Origin: Mucilaginibacter oryzae
Lineage (GTDB): Bacteria; Bacteroidota; Bacteroidia; Sphingobacteriales; Sphingobacteriaceae
Direction of reading: 5' to 3'
Length of the DNA stretch: 64,000 bases
Assembly: GCF_003148845.1 (NCBI RefSeq)
Contig: NZ_QGHA01000004.1
Span: 248,001 to 312,000 of the forward strand
Part shown: positions 18,176 through 26,724 of the stretch, one piece after another
Layout of the letters: each line of letters begins with the position of its first letter
Position numbering within the stretch: the first letter of the stretch is position 1
Program-made: the position numbers and the translations under genes
The notes under the pieces: model-generated
Database searches by the model: none
Told to the model about the DNA's origin: nothing
The model's input: the letters and a program-made list of their open reading frames with translations, nothing else

Positions 18176-18220
18176 TAAACATTGGTTGATCGGCTATCTG
18201 GCCGATTCAACCAATGTTTA
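18176..18220. repeat. Long near-perfect hairpin in a gene-free region
   Basis: Arms at 18176-18194 and 18201-18220 (TAAACATTGGTTGATCGGC and its complement with one extra base) pair over 19 bp with a 6-nt loop. It is in the 560-base stretch 17776-18338 between hddA and the sialidase-like gene, where I see no coding sequence or RNA gene. There is no T-run, so a terminator role is weak. The arms could be the ends of a small excised or minimal mobile element. Confidence 0.6.
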
Positions 18221-18338
18221 GGCGGCGTGAGCTCTTTTAAAAGAATAGTGTGTGCAAAGTGACCTGTTTTGTCGGGTAAATGAGTGAAGTGTTATTATTT
18301 CAGGTAATTTTCGTTAAAAGGGGTTCACTATGCTTTAA

Positions 18339-19589
18339 TTAAAAATGATATATCATATTCTTTTCAATGGCGGACTGATTTTTTGTTAAAACGTCATTCT
18401 CAGAAAACTTGGCTAAAATGATTCTGCCTACTTTAATCCTGCCTTGTTCATATATTATATAAATTTTCCCGTTTTTATCCTGCGTTACATCCGGGTAAGC
18501 GGCACCATATTGTGTATCGGTATCTAATACCAGCTTGTATGGCCATGTTTTTCCATTGTCTTTAGATATAAAGGCTGTAAGGTTGTTTCTCCATGTGCTA
18601 TGATCGCCTACTAATAAAATGTTTCCTGATTTAAGTTTCCCAAAATAAAACCTGCTTGCCGGCATAGGTTTCACACCTGTAAAGCTAACAGGAGATGTCC
18701 AGGTAAGTCCTTTATCTTGACTATATGAAATATAAATACCGTCTTTTTCGCGTGACAATGCGGTATATGCTGTATCATTATTTGCTACCACCATTTCTTC
18801 GTCATAATCTCGTTTTGTTAAATCAACAGGTATTTTTGAGTAGAAACTATAAACGGCAGATTTGTCACCTAAATAAGTTGATCGGTATAATATAGGGCCG
18901 TCTAAATCTCTCGGCGTTGGCGTAGCGGGATAGCCGTTCCATGTATTGGTAAGCAGGCTCGGTCCAAAGGCAGGGAATATCATGGTTGAACTATCGGGGC
19001 CGATAGGAGTAGGTTTAACACTCATTTCGCCGCTAAACATCCGTACTGGTTTAGTCATCACTGTATGATTGTTCTCCTGTTTAATCATCATGTTCCACAT
19101 TCCTCTTTTACCGCCATCCCAGCCACCGCTAATGGATGTCCAGGAAATGTGCAGGTTGCCAAATTTGTCGTTCCAGAGTGATGGGTCAATTTGTCGGTCA
19201 AAATCGTTTTGTGAAGCTATTATCACATCATTGTTAATCCATGTTTTCCCCCAATCCATACTCTTGGAAATAGTTATATAATTTCCAATCTCTTCACCTT
19301 TTTTGCCGCAATACCAGGCGGCATACAATACGCTATCTTTAATTCCGATAGTTGAAACACCTTCCCACCCACGTTCGGCAATATATTTGTTGGTTACCGG
19401 CACATTGTAAAGGAAATAGGTGTTGGTTGATGAATCTGATGTGAGCGAAGAGAAACTGTCTGGTGATACTCCGTGTGTAACGGGCGGTGGATCGATAATT
19501 GCTGAGTTAACAGTATTTTTTTTGCAGGAAGAGGCAGTTAAAGTAATAAATATGACAAAGAATAAAATAGGGGTATTTTCTTTTTTCAT
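18339..19589 (-). CDS. Sialidase-fold (BNR/Asp-box) lipoprotein
   Basis: A 416-residue lipoprotein with a sialidase-like six-bladed beta-propeller fold. The signal peptide ends in TASSC (lipobox, Cys about residue 22), so the start is ATG 19589; an upstream in-frame ATG at 19655 would bury the signal peptide. Three Asp boxes (S-x-D-x-G-x-T-W) are clear: SKSMDWGKTW, SQDKGLTW and SKDNGKTW. The catalytic Arg triad and Tyr of true sialidases cannot be confirmed by eye, so it may be a sialidase, a related exo-glycosidase, or a non-enzymatic propeller. It stands alone between two long non-coding stretches. The neighbouring glycan genes suggest an envelope-glycan-related role, which is inference. 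Confidence 0.72.
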   Translation of the reverse strand: MKKENTPILFFVIFITLTASSCKKNTVNSAIIDPPPVTHGVSPDSFSSLTSDSSTNTYFLYNVPVTNKYIAERGWEGVSTIGIKDSVLYAAWYCGKKGEEIGNYITISKSMDWGKTWINNDVIIASQNDFDRQIDPSLWNDKFGNLHISWTSISGGWDGGKRGMWNMMIKQENNHTVMTKPVRMFSGEMSVKPTPIGPDSSTMIFPAFGPSLLTNTWNGYPATPTPRDLDGPILYRSTYLGDKSAVYSFYSKIPVDLTKRDYDEEMVVANNDTAYTALSREKDGIYISYSQDKGLTWTSPVSFTGVKPMPASRFYFGKLKSGNILLVGDHSTWRNNLTAFISKDNGKTWPYKLVLDTDTQYGAAYPDVTQDKNGKIYIIYEQGRIKVGRIILAKFSENDVLTKNQSAIEKNMIYHF

Positions 19590-20216
19590 TGTTGATAATT
19601 TACTAAAGATTTTAAAATTCAATATTGTTACGTCAATGAACTGATGCTTTGTCATCTAAATTCAAACTAATGGCAATAGCAATATTTTTAGTGTGGCTTT
19701 TTTGAAATGCTTTATTTTGTGTTGAAAAACAAATAAATCAGTTCGTGAAATTGTACTATGCGGATGCCGCATTTTCAAGATGTGTTTTTAACAAAACTTG
19801 TACAATTAAAAAGCTCTAAAAAGGGGGGGATTGTAAATTTTTATTCTGGATCAAGTTTAATAGGGGCATAATAGTAATAAATTTAATTTTTAACTAATGA
19901 ATTGTGTGGTACATGATTGTCGAACATTTATCTCAACAAATATTGCATTTTTATTCCGCTCGTTATAATGGATATCGAAAGAAAATAGAAACTTAACAGT
20001 TATTTCAGCCTTTTAATTGGATATGTAAACCGATTGTTAAAAATAGGTTAATGAAAATTTGATACGCTACCTACGGTTAGATAATTAGTAAACTCCATAA
20101 TAAGAATAACGATATAAATCAACTTAAAAAGCGACTCCAGAATCGGAGTTTTTCCTTGTTGTACAGCTAACGTGAACCTGATATGTGTTTGTTGCCTGGA
20201 GTATAAAAATAAACTC
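19590..20216. other. Gene-free AT-rich stretch between sialidase-like gene and kdsD
   Basis: No convincing gene is seen. The stretch is AT-rich and holds a small perfect hairpin ATGCGG-ATG-CCGCAT at 19758-19772, a G7 run near 19823, and a hairpin at 20128-20155. A 68-codon reverse frame at 20048-20254 lacks recognisable sequence and overlaps the kdsD promoter, so I do not call it. Confidence 0.6.
20128..20155 (-). terminator. Possible weak terminator hairpin
   Basis: ACTCC-GATTCT-GGAGT (reverse strand) forms a short stem flanked by A and T runs, so it resembles a weak terminator. No gene is known to end just upstream on either strand, so its role is open. Confidence 0.35.
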
Positions 20217-20246
20217 TTGGGTTCATTATTAAAATTATTATCTTTG
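20217..20246 (+). promoter_or_regulatory. Promoter of the Kdo operon
   Basis: TATCTTTG at 20239-20246 is a perfect Bacteroidota -7 box, and TTGG at 20217-20220 lies 18 nt upstream, close to the -33 spacing. Transcription would begin near 20253, about 87 nt before the kdsD start. Confidence 0.5.
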
Positions 20247-20339
20247 ACAGTCAAAAAACATGATTTATGTAAAAAAATAAATTTTTTATTTGAATTATGT
20301 TAATTATTTCTACCTTTTGTTGAATTTATTGTGAATTTT

Positions 20340-21350
20340 ATGTTCGGATCCAATTCATCTGCGCCTCGTAATTATCATTTTGATGTAGAAGGAATTAACG
20401 CTATTGCAAATGAGGTAATCGATATTGAAGCGTCAGCAATATTAAATCTTAAAAGTCTCAATAATGATAGCTTTTGCACAGCAATCGGTTACCTGATCAA
20501 CGCAAGCGGCAGAGTTATTATTTGTGGGCTTGGCAAATCCGGGCTTATCGGAAAAAAGATTTCTGCAACACTTGCCAGCACAGGTACCCCAAGTTTTTTT
20601 CTTCATCCGGCCGAAGCAATCCACGGAGACTTAGGAATGATTATGAGTAACGATGCCATCATTACCATATCTTATTCAGGTGAAACAGATGAGGTGTTGA
20701 AACTCGTACCAATTATCAAAAAACTGGGCATTCCACATATTTCAATAACCGGTAATCCTAATTCAACGCTTGCAAAAAACTCAGATTGCTCTTTAAATGT
20801 TCACGTTGCCCGTGAAGCATGCGCATTACAATTAGCGCCTACCTCCTCAACTACCGCAACTTTGGTTATAGGCGATGCTTTGGCGGTCGCGTTGATGAAA
20901 CTTAAAAATTTTAAGGAGCATGATTTTGCTCAATTTCATCCGGGAGGAAGTTTAGGCCGTCAATTGTTGTGCAAAGTATCAGACGAAATGGTAATTGATC
21001 CTTTGCCGGTAATACGTCCCGACGACAAAATAAAGGAAGTCATCATGTCAATTGGCTCAGGACAGCTTGGCGTTACCGTGGTTATTGATGAGGCCGATTC
21101 GATAATAGGCATCATAACCGACGGAGATTTGAGGAGGGCCATGAGTAAATTTGAATACGACAACGGCTTTTTTAATTTGACAGCGAGTGATATCATGTCA
21201 AAAAACCCAAAACGGATCCGGCCTGGCGCACTTATAGCCGAAGCGGAAAGTATGATGAATGAAAATAAAATCAATTCATTGATTGTAGAAGATAATAATA
21301 AACTTGTAGGTATACTTTATCAAAGAAAACTAAAATATGGCACTTTATGA
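20340..21350 (+). CDS. kdsD: Arabinose 5-phosphate isomerase (KpsF/GutQ family)
   Basis: A 336-residue isomerase converting ribulose 5-phosphate to arabinose 5-phosphate, the first committed step of Kdo synthesis. An N-terminal SIS domain (VIICGLGKSGLIGKKISATL near residue 58, TISYSGETDEVLKL near 107, and ALQLAPTSSTTATLVIGDAL near 165) is followed by a tandem CBS pair (GVTVVIDEADSIIGIITDGDL and a second near NSLIVEDNNKLVGILY). ATG 20340 is chosen; a GTG nine bases upstream in frame is possible. The last 14 nt overlap kdsA. The order kdsD-kdsA-cytidylyltransferase-kdsC gives a complete Kdo unit under one promoter. Confidence 0.93.
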   Translation: MFGSNSSAPRNYHFDVEGINAIANEVIDIEASAILNLKSLNNDSFCTAIGYLINASGRVIICGLGKSGLIGKKISATLASTGTPSFFLHPAEAIHGDLGMIMSNDAIITISYSGETDEVLKLVPIIKKLGIPHISITGNPNSTLAKNSDCSLNVHVAREACALQLAPTSSTTATLVIGDALAVALMKLKNFKEHDFAQFHPGGSLGRQLLCKVSDEMVIDPLPVIRPDDKIKEVIMSIGSGQLGVTVVIDEADSIIGIITDGDLRRAMSKFEYDNGFFNLTASDIMSKNPKRIRPGALIAEAESMMNENKINSLIVEDNNKLVGILYQRKLKYGTL

Positions 21351-22143
21351 ACAAATAGTGAGCAATAACTTTGTTATTGCCGGTCCTTGCGTAATTGAAT
21401 CTGAAAGCATTTTATTTAAAATAGCTGAAACAGTTAAGAAAATAGCCGAAAAGGAAAATTTTACTTACATTTTCAAGGCTTCTTTTGATAAAGCAAACCG
21501 TACTTCGCTGAGCTCATTCAGAGGAACCGGTATTCAGGAAGGTTTAAAGGCTCTTGAAAGGGTAAAAAAAGAATTTGATTTACCGGTAACTACAGATATT
21601 CATGAACCGGCCCATGCAGCTATGGCCGCCGAAGTTGTAGATATACTTCAGATCCCGGCTTTTTTGTGTCGTCAAACAGATCTGCTTTTGGCGGCTGGAG
21701 AAACAGGTAAAATTGTAAATATTAAAAAAGCTCAGTTTTTATCGGCCGCGCAAATGAAGTACCCTATCAACAAGGTTATCTCAACAGGCAATAAACAAGT
21801 TATGTTAACCGAAAGAGGAAGCATGTATGGTTTTGAGCGCATTGTTGTTGATTTTACAGGTATCATAGATATGATGAAGTTTGGGGTTCCTGTAGTTTTA
21901 GATGCTACGCATTCTGTTCAAAGGCCAGGATCACTTGAAGGAAAAACCGGCGGTAATCGTGATTATGTGCCATTCTTAGCCCATGCTGCCGCGGCTATTG
22001 GTGTTAAAGGCTTCTTTTTTGAAACCCACCCTAATCCCGAAGAAGCTTTATCTGATGGGCCAAATTCTGTTTATCTGGCTGACTTTGAAAAAATTATACG
22101 TGATACGCATAAATTTATTGACCTAAATAAATCAAATAATTAA
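21337..22143 (+). CDS. kdsA: 3-deoxy-8-phosphooctulonate synthase (Kdo-8-P synthase)
   Basis: A 268-residue DAHP-synthase-like TIM-barrel enzyme that condenses phosphoenolpyruvate with arabinose 5-phosphate to Kdo 8-phosphate. Family segments are FVIAGPCVIESESI near residue 12, FKASFDKANRTSLSSFRG near 46, VTTDIHEPAHA near 85, and VVLDATHSVQRPG near 185. FFFETHPNPEEALSDGPN near 227 is the conserved C-terminal active-site loop. Cys18 in GPCVIE is in the position of the metal-binding Cys of metal-dependent KdsA; the Cys/Asn class was not checked beyond this. It overlaps kdsD by 14 nt and precedes the fusion gene by 10 nt. Confidence 0.95.
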   Translation: MALYEQIVSNNFVIAGPCVIESESILFKIAETVKKIAEKENFTYIFKASFDKANRTSLSSFRGTGIQEGLKALERVKKEFDLPVTTDIHEPAHAAMAAEVVDILQIPAFLCRQTDLLLAAGETGKIVNIKKAQFLSAAQMKYPINKVISTGNKQVMLTERGSMYGFERIVVDFTGIIDMMKFGVPVVLDATHSVQRPGSLEGKTGGNRDYVPFLAHAAAAIGVKGFFFETHPNPEEALSDGPNSVYLADFEKIIRDTHKFIDLNKSNN

Positions 22144-22153
22144 TATATCAAAG

Positions 22154-23455
22154 ATGAAAGTTGTAGCATTTTTGCCGGTAAAAGGAACCAGCGAAAGAAT
22201 CGAAAATAAAAACACCCGCATCCTTGACGGTAAACCTCTTTTTTTACACACCCTCGAAAAACTGGTGCAGTGTAGCTTTATTGATGAAGTATATCTGGAT
22301 ACAGAATCTGAAATAATTGTTGACCTGGCGAGTGAGGTTAAGTGCAAAGTGCTGATGAGAGACCCTAAACTTGCAACTAACAAAACAGACGGTCATCAAC
22401 TGTTTTTTAATGAGGTTAAACAGGTTGATGCTGATATTTACATCCAGATATTAGGTACAAGTCCGTTTATCAAGCCCGAAACTATACAAAAAGGCATCGA
22501 TGTACTGACCAATTCATCTGAGTATGATTCGGTGGTTTTGGTAAAAAGGGAAAAACAATATACCTGGAATCCTGATACATTGCTTACTAACTATGATCTT
22601 AATAATATTCCGAACAGTTTCACTCTTCCCGATACAATAATTGAAACCATGGGTTTGTATATCGTGAGGAAGGATACAGCTTACAGTACCCAACGACGCA
22701 TCGGTGATAAACCCTATATGCTTGATGCCAGTAGTCTTGAAGCAATAGATGTTAACTATCCCGATGATTTTGAACTTGCATCGTACATTGCTGCAGGTAA
22801 ACGCGAAGATGAAAGAAAACTACTCCGTAATCTTGCGCAGTTGCTTACATCACCAATGCTTTCTGATATTATGGATGACTTAGGCATCGAAAATAAAGTT
22901 ATCAAAGGAATGAAACTTAATATCGATGGTAAAAAGGTACTTGGGCGGGCTAAAACATTGAAGATTAAAGAACGTACTCCAACCGACACTAATTCGATTT
23001 ACGACGCTTTGCTCACTTATAAAACTATAGTGCCAAATGATATAATCGTTGTGGAAAATGAATTACCTCAGTATGCTTATTTTGGTGAGTTAAATGCCAA
23101 CTTAGCATTGAGAGCCGGGGCGTCGGGCGCAATTATCGGCGGCATGACACGCGATCACTCTGAAGTAAACGCGCTGCAGTTTCCGGTATTTTCAAAAGGT
23201 TATAACTGCCAGGATATAAAACATAAAGGAACCGTAGCCCATTATAATAAACAGGTACAGATTGAAAATGTAACAATTGATCACCAGGACCTGATATTTG
23301 GAGACGGGGAGGGCGTTATTGTTATACCTCAAAAATACGAAGCTCAGATATTGGAACTAAGCAAGGAAGTAATTAAAAAGGAACGCAAAATTGTAGCAGA
23401 AGTTGCCAATGGGGTAGACGTTTTAACCCTAAGGGAAAGGCATGGTGACTTTTAA
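22154..23455 (+). CDS. Fusion: CMP-sugar-acid cytidylyltransferase with C-terminal RraA/aldolase-like domain
   Basis: A 433-residue two-domain protein. Residues 1 to about 215 are a NeuA/KdsB-type cytidylyltransferase: FLPVKGTSERIENKN (phosphate and CTP loop), IQILGTSPFIKP near 97, and NYPDDFELA near 201. It should couple CMP to a 3-deoxy-2-ulosonic acid such as Kdo. Residues about 225-433 are an RraA/HMG-aldolase-like domain: GELNANLALRAGASGAIIGG then MTRD, with Glu312 and Arg333-Asp334 in E-x20-R-D spacing (family D-x20-R-D), PVFSKGYN, and GDGEGVIVIP. RraA-like proteins include pyruvate aldolases that split 2-keto sugar acids. No separate kdsB is in the operon, so this protein likely fills that step. 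Why an aldolase-like domain is joined is unknown. Confidence 0.88.
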   Translation: MKVVAFLPVKGTSERIENKNTRILDGKPLFLHTLEKLVQCSFIDEVYLDTESEIIVDLASEVKCKVLMRDPKLATNKTDGHQLFFNEVKQVDADIYIQILGTSPFIKPETIQKGIDVLTNSSEYDSVVLVKREKQYTWNPDTLLTNYDLNNIPNSFTLPDTIIETMGLYIVRKDTAYSTQRRIGDKPYMLDASSLEAIDVNYPDDFELASYIAAGKREDERKLLRNLAQLLTSPMLSDIMDDLGIENKVIKGMKLNIDGKKVLGRAKTLKIKERTPTDTNSIYDALLTYKTIVPNDIIVVENELPQYAYFGELNANLALRAGASGAIIGGMTRDHSEVNALQFPVFSKGYNCQDIKHKGTVAHYNKQVQIENVTIDHQDLIFGDGEGVIVIPQKYEAQILELSKEVIKKERKIVAEVANGVDVLTLRERHGDF

Positions 23456-23546
23456 AGCCTTATAAATAGTTAGAATAGCGGTTGTCTACCTTATAATATT
23501 CTGCTTAAACATAATTAGAAAACAACAAACACTTTTATTCTTAAAC

Positions 23547-24059
23547 ATGTCCGATAAATTTAATTCGATCAATACATTTATATTGGATGTTGACGGTGTA
23601 TTGACAGATGGTACAGTTTATGTAGGCGAATCGGGTGAGCAATTGAGAGGCTTTAATATCAAGGATGGTTATGCCATACAATTAGCTGTAAAGTGTGGTT
23701 ATAATATAGCAATCATTACCGGTGCAAAATCTAAAATTGCTCAGTACCGGCTAAATTCACTTGGGGTTTTTGACGTTTTTATAGGAGTGGAATCTAAAAC
23801 AGATGTGCTAAATACTTATGCTACTGAGAAAGGTTTGAACTTTGAGCAGATGCTTTACATGGGTGATGATATTCCCGATCTGGAGGTTATACAATTGGTA
23901 GGTTTACCGGCATGCCCCAGTGATGCCGCAGAGGAAATAAAAGATTGTTGTAATTACATATCGCCTTTGGCAGGCGGCAAAGGTTGTGTGCGAGATGTAA
24001 TTGAGAAAGTTTTAAAATCACAAGGAAAATGGATGGGGGCGAAGGCCTATAGTTGGTAA
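23547..24059 (+). CDS. kdsC: 3-deoxy-manno-octulosonate-8-phosphate phosphatase (KdsC-like)
   Basis: A 170-residue cap-less HAD phosphatase that dephosphorylates Kdo 8-phosphate. HAD motif I is FILDVDGVLTDG near residue 12, motif II is AIITGAKSK near 60, and motif IV is MLYMGDDIPDLEVI near 103. GLPACPSDAAEEIK near 120 is highly typical of KdsC/YrbI. The glycine-rich GGKGCVRDVIEKVL tail is the KdsC C-terminal lid. It closes the Kdo unit 92 nt after the fusion gene and about 110 nt before rfbB. Length fits the family (about 160-190 residues). Confidence 0.93.
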   Translation: MSDKFNSINTFILDVDGVLTDGTVYVGESGEQLRGFNIKDGYAIQLAVKCGYNIAIITGAKSKIAQYRLNSLGVFDVFIGVESKTDVLNTYATEKGLNFEQMLYMGDDIPDLEVIQLVGLPACPSDAAEEIKDCCNYISPLAGGKGCVRDVIEKVLKSQGKWMGAKAYSW

Positions 24060-24172
24060 CGAGGATATTTTTAAATAAAAAAATGTCTAAACTCATCAGT
24101 TTTAAAATTAAGCATTGATGGTTTTGTTGCACCTACACAATTACCTTACTGCAGATATCAGTTTATTAAATC

Positions 24173-25225
24173 ATGAAAACAATTCTTATCACCGGTGGAG
24201 CCGGTTTTATCGGTTCGCACGTAGTTCGTCGTTTTGTCACCAAATACCCTCAATATACCATTGTTAACCTTGATGCGTTAACCTATGCTGGTAATCTTGA
24301 AAATCTTGAAGATATTCAGCATGCCGCAAATTATAAATTTGAGAAGGCCGATATTACCGACAGGGAAACCATTAGTAACATATTTGATAAATACCAGGTT
24401 ACCGACGTCATCCACCTTGCTGCCGAATCGCACGTTGACAGGTCAATTTTGAGTCCGATGGATTTTGTTTATACCAATGTTATTGGCACGGTAAATTTAT
24501 TAGAAGTGGCGAAAAACAAGTGGAAGGATGACTATAGTGCACACCTGTTTTACCATGTATCAACCGACGAGGTGTATGGGGCCTTAGGCAACGAAGGTCT
24601 GTTTACCGAGGAAACCAGATATGACCCGCACTCGCCATATAGCGCAAGCAAAGCGTCATCTGACCACTTTGTGCGTGCATATCACGATACATACGGTGTT
24701 AAGGTTGTAGTTTCCAATTGCTCTAACAATTACGGACCGTACCACTTCCCTGAAAAACTGATACCGTTGATGATAAACAACATCATTAACAACAAGCCAT
24801 TGCCGGTTTATGGCGATGGAAAATACACCCGCGACTGGTTGTTTGTTAAGGATCACGCTATTGCTATCGATCTGATATTTCACGAAGGAACAATAGGAGG
24901 TACCTACAATATCGGTGGATTTAACGAATGGAAAAATATTGATCTTGTGCATTTACTTTGCGCGCAGATGGACGAAAAGCTTGGGCGCGAAGAAGGTACC
25001 AGTAAGAAGTTGATTACTTTTGTGAAAGACCGCCCTGGCCATGATCGCCGCTACGCTATTGATGCAGGCAAAATTAACAAAGAGCTTGGCTGGAAACCAT
25101 CGGTAACTTTTGAACAAGGGCTTTCAGAAACTATTGATTGGTTTTTAGCAAATAAAGCATGGCTGGATAACGTAACCAGTGGTGCCTACGCCCATTACTA
25201 CGATAATCAATATGCAAAAAATTAA
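24173..25225 (+). CDS. rfbB: dTDP-glucose 4,6-dehydratase
   Basis: A 350-residue extended SDR that converts dTDP-glucose to dTDP-4-keto-6-deoxyglucose, the second step of dTDP-L-rhamnose synthesis. The NAD-binding GGAGFIGSHVVRRF is at the N-terminus, HVSTDEVYG carries the Ser-Thr-Asp-Glu catalytic cluster of RmlB, and YSASKASSDH supplies Tyr and Lys of the SDR YxxxK motif. SNCSNNYGPYHFPEKLIP and VYGDGKYTRDWLFVKDH are signature segments of this subfamily. It is first in the rfbB-C-D-A order and lies 21 nt before rfbC. Confidence 0.96.
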   Translation: MKTILITGGAGFIGSHVVRRFVTKYPQYTIVNLDALTYAGNLENLEDIQHAANYKFEKADITDRETISNIFDKYQVTDVIHLAAESHVDRSILSPMDFVYTNVIGTVNLLEVAKNKWKDDYSAHLFYHVSTDEVYGALGNEGLFTEETRYDPHSPYSASKASSDHFVRAYHDTYGVKVVVSNCSNNYGPYHFPEKLIPLMINNIINNKPLPVYGDGKYTRDWLFVKDHAIAIDLIFHEGTIGGTYNIGGFNEWKNIDLVHLLCAQMDEKLGREEGTSKKLITFVKDRPGHDRRYAIDAGKINKELGWKPSVTFEQGLSETIDWFLANKAWLDNVTSGAYAHYYDNQYAKN

Positions 25226-25246
25226 TAAAAAATTGGTATAGATTTT

Positions 25247-25801
25247 ATGACCGTTACAACCACACCTCTTGAAGGATGTATCGTTATTACACCACGTATT
25301 TTTAACGATGATCGTGGATACTTTTTTGAATCATACAACACGCAATCTTTTAATAATGCTGTTGGATACGAAGTTAACTTTGTTCAGGATAATCAGTCAT
25401 TCTCAACAAAAGGTGTATTCAGGGGGCTTCATCTTCAAAAAGGTGAATACTCACAGGCAAAACTTGTAAGGGTAACAAAAGGCGAAGTTTTGGACGTTGC
25501 CGTTGATTTAAGACAAAAGTCGGCTACTTATGGACAATATCACGCCGTATTATTATCTGAAGAAAATCACCAACAGTTTTTCATTCCGCGTGGCTTTGCT
25601 CACGGCTTTATGGTGTTAAGTGACTTAGCCATTTTTCAATATAAATGCGATAATTATTATAACAAAGCTGCTGAAGGAGGATTACACTTTGCAGATCCTG
25701 ATCTGAATATTAATTGGGGTAGACCGGCGACCGAAATCCTGGTGTCAGAAAAAGATCTGCAGCTACCATTTTTGAAAGATGCGGGTGATTTTGGCTTTTA
25801 A
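25247..25801 (+). CDS. rfbC: dTDP-4-dehydrorhamnose 3,5-epimerase
   Basis: A 184-residue cupin-fold epimerase that makes dTDP-4-keto-L-rhamnose. FNDDRGYFFESYN and FVQDNQSFS are followed by FRGLHLQKGEYSQAKLVRV with the catalytic His of RGLH. IPRGFAHGFMVLSDLAIFQYKC contains the active-site Tyr region. Length and motif order are standard for RmlC. It lies between rfbB and rfbD (21 and 41 nt gaps), consistent with a single transcript. Confidence 0.96.
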   Translation: MTVTTTPLEGCIVITPRIFNDDRGYFFESYNTQSFNNAVGYEVNFVQDNQSFSTKGVFRGLHLQKGEYSQAKLVRVTKGEVLDVAVDLRQKSATYGQYHAVLLSEENHQQFFIPRGFAHGFMVLSDLAIFQYKCDNYYNKAAEGGLHFADPDLNINWGRPATEILVSEKDLQLPFLKDAGDFGF

Positions 25802-25842
25802 AGTTTAATTTTACCTTTTGAAAAATACCTGTAAATCTTAAC

Positions 25843-26706
25843 ATGAAAAACATTTTAGTATTCGGGGCTTCCGGGCAACTTGGTCAATGCTTAAGAAAAA
25901 TTGCAACAATTAAAGGTATAACCGAAATTTTTTTTCTTCCCCAATCAGAAGGCAATATTTTGAATACCGATTTGCTTAGTCAGGTATTTGAACAATATAA
26001 ACCGGCCTATGTTATCAATTGCGCTGCATACACAGCGGTTGATAAAGCTGAAGATGAGGTTGAACTTGCCCGTAGAATTAACAAAACAGGTGCTGCTAAC
26101 CTCGCTACTCAATGTAAAGCATGCGGAGCAGTATTGGTACAAATTTCGACAGATTTTGTTTTTGAAGGTAACAGTCCTAATCCGCTTGTGGAGGATGATA
26201 TTGCAAGCCCAATAAGTGTTTATGGGCTTACCAAACTTGAAGGCGAACAGGAGGTAGGGGATATTTTGCCCGCGCATTTTATTATCCGCACCAGTTGGCT
26301 GTATTCTGAATTTGCCAATAATTTTGTCAAAACAATGTTAAAGCTTGGTTCCGAAAGAGATGAGTTGAAGATCATTGCCGATCAGGTTGGAACGCCTACT
26401 TACGCTATTGACCTTGCCGGTGCTGTATTGGATATCATAACTTCAGGATCAGAAAGCTATGGCATTTATCATTATAGTAATGAGGGACTAACCTCGTGGT
26501 ATGATTTTGCAAAAGGTATTTTTGACATATCATGCACCAAAGTAAAAGTGTATCCTATCCGCACCAGCGAGTATCCTACAAAGGCAACAAGACCAGCTTA
26601 TTCAGTGATGGATAAGGCTAAGATCAAGCACACTTTTGGTTTACAGATTCCCTACTGGCGGGATAGTCTTATTGTTTGTATCAACGAGCTAAAATCGGCA
26701 CAATAA
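25843..26706 (+). CDS. rfbD: dTDP-4-dehydrorhamnose reductase
   Basis: A 287-residue NAD(P)H-dependent SDR reductase completing dTDP-L-rhamnose. It opens with ILVFGASGQLGQCLRK (nucleotide loop), has YVINCAAYTAVDKAEDEVE near residue 60, the catalytic STDFVFEG and YGLTKLEGE (YxxxK) near 102 and 126, and FIIRTSWLYSEFANNFVKTM. All are typical of RmlD. Gaps of 41 nt to rfbC and 18 nt to rfbA place it within the operon. No unusual feature was seen. Confidence 0.95.
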   Translation: MKNILVFGASGQLGQCLRKIATIKGITEIFFLPQSEGNILNTDLLSQVFEQYKPAYVINCAAYTAVDKAEDEVELARRINKTGAANLATQCKACGAVLVQISTDFVFEGNSPNPLVEDDIASPISVYGLTKLEGEQEVGDILPAHFIIRTSWLYSEFANNFVKTMLKLGSERDELKIIADQVGTPTYAIDLAGAVLDIITSGSESYGIYHYSNEGLTSWYDFAKGIFDISCTKVKVYPIRTSEYPTKATRPAYSVMDKAKIKHTFGLQIPYWRDSLIVCINELKSAQ

Positions 26707-26724
26707 CATAATCAGATCTAAAAT

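Noticed and set aside
18176..18220. Terminator for the heptose operon or sialidase gene
   Set aside because: No T-run on either strand, and neither gene ends here; the sialidase stop is at 18339 and hddA starts at 17775.
19590..19655. Upstream start of the sialidase-like gene
   Set aside because: It would place 22 residues before a clear lipoprotein signal peptide.
20048..20254. 68-codon reverse frame considered as a small gene
   Set aside because: No recognisable sequence, no ribosome-binding context, contains a hairpin and overlaps the probable kdsD promoter.
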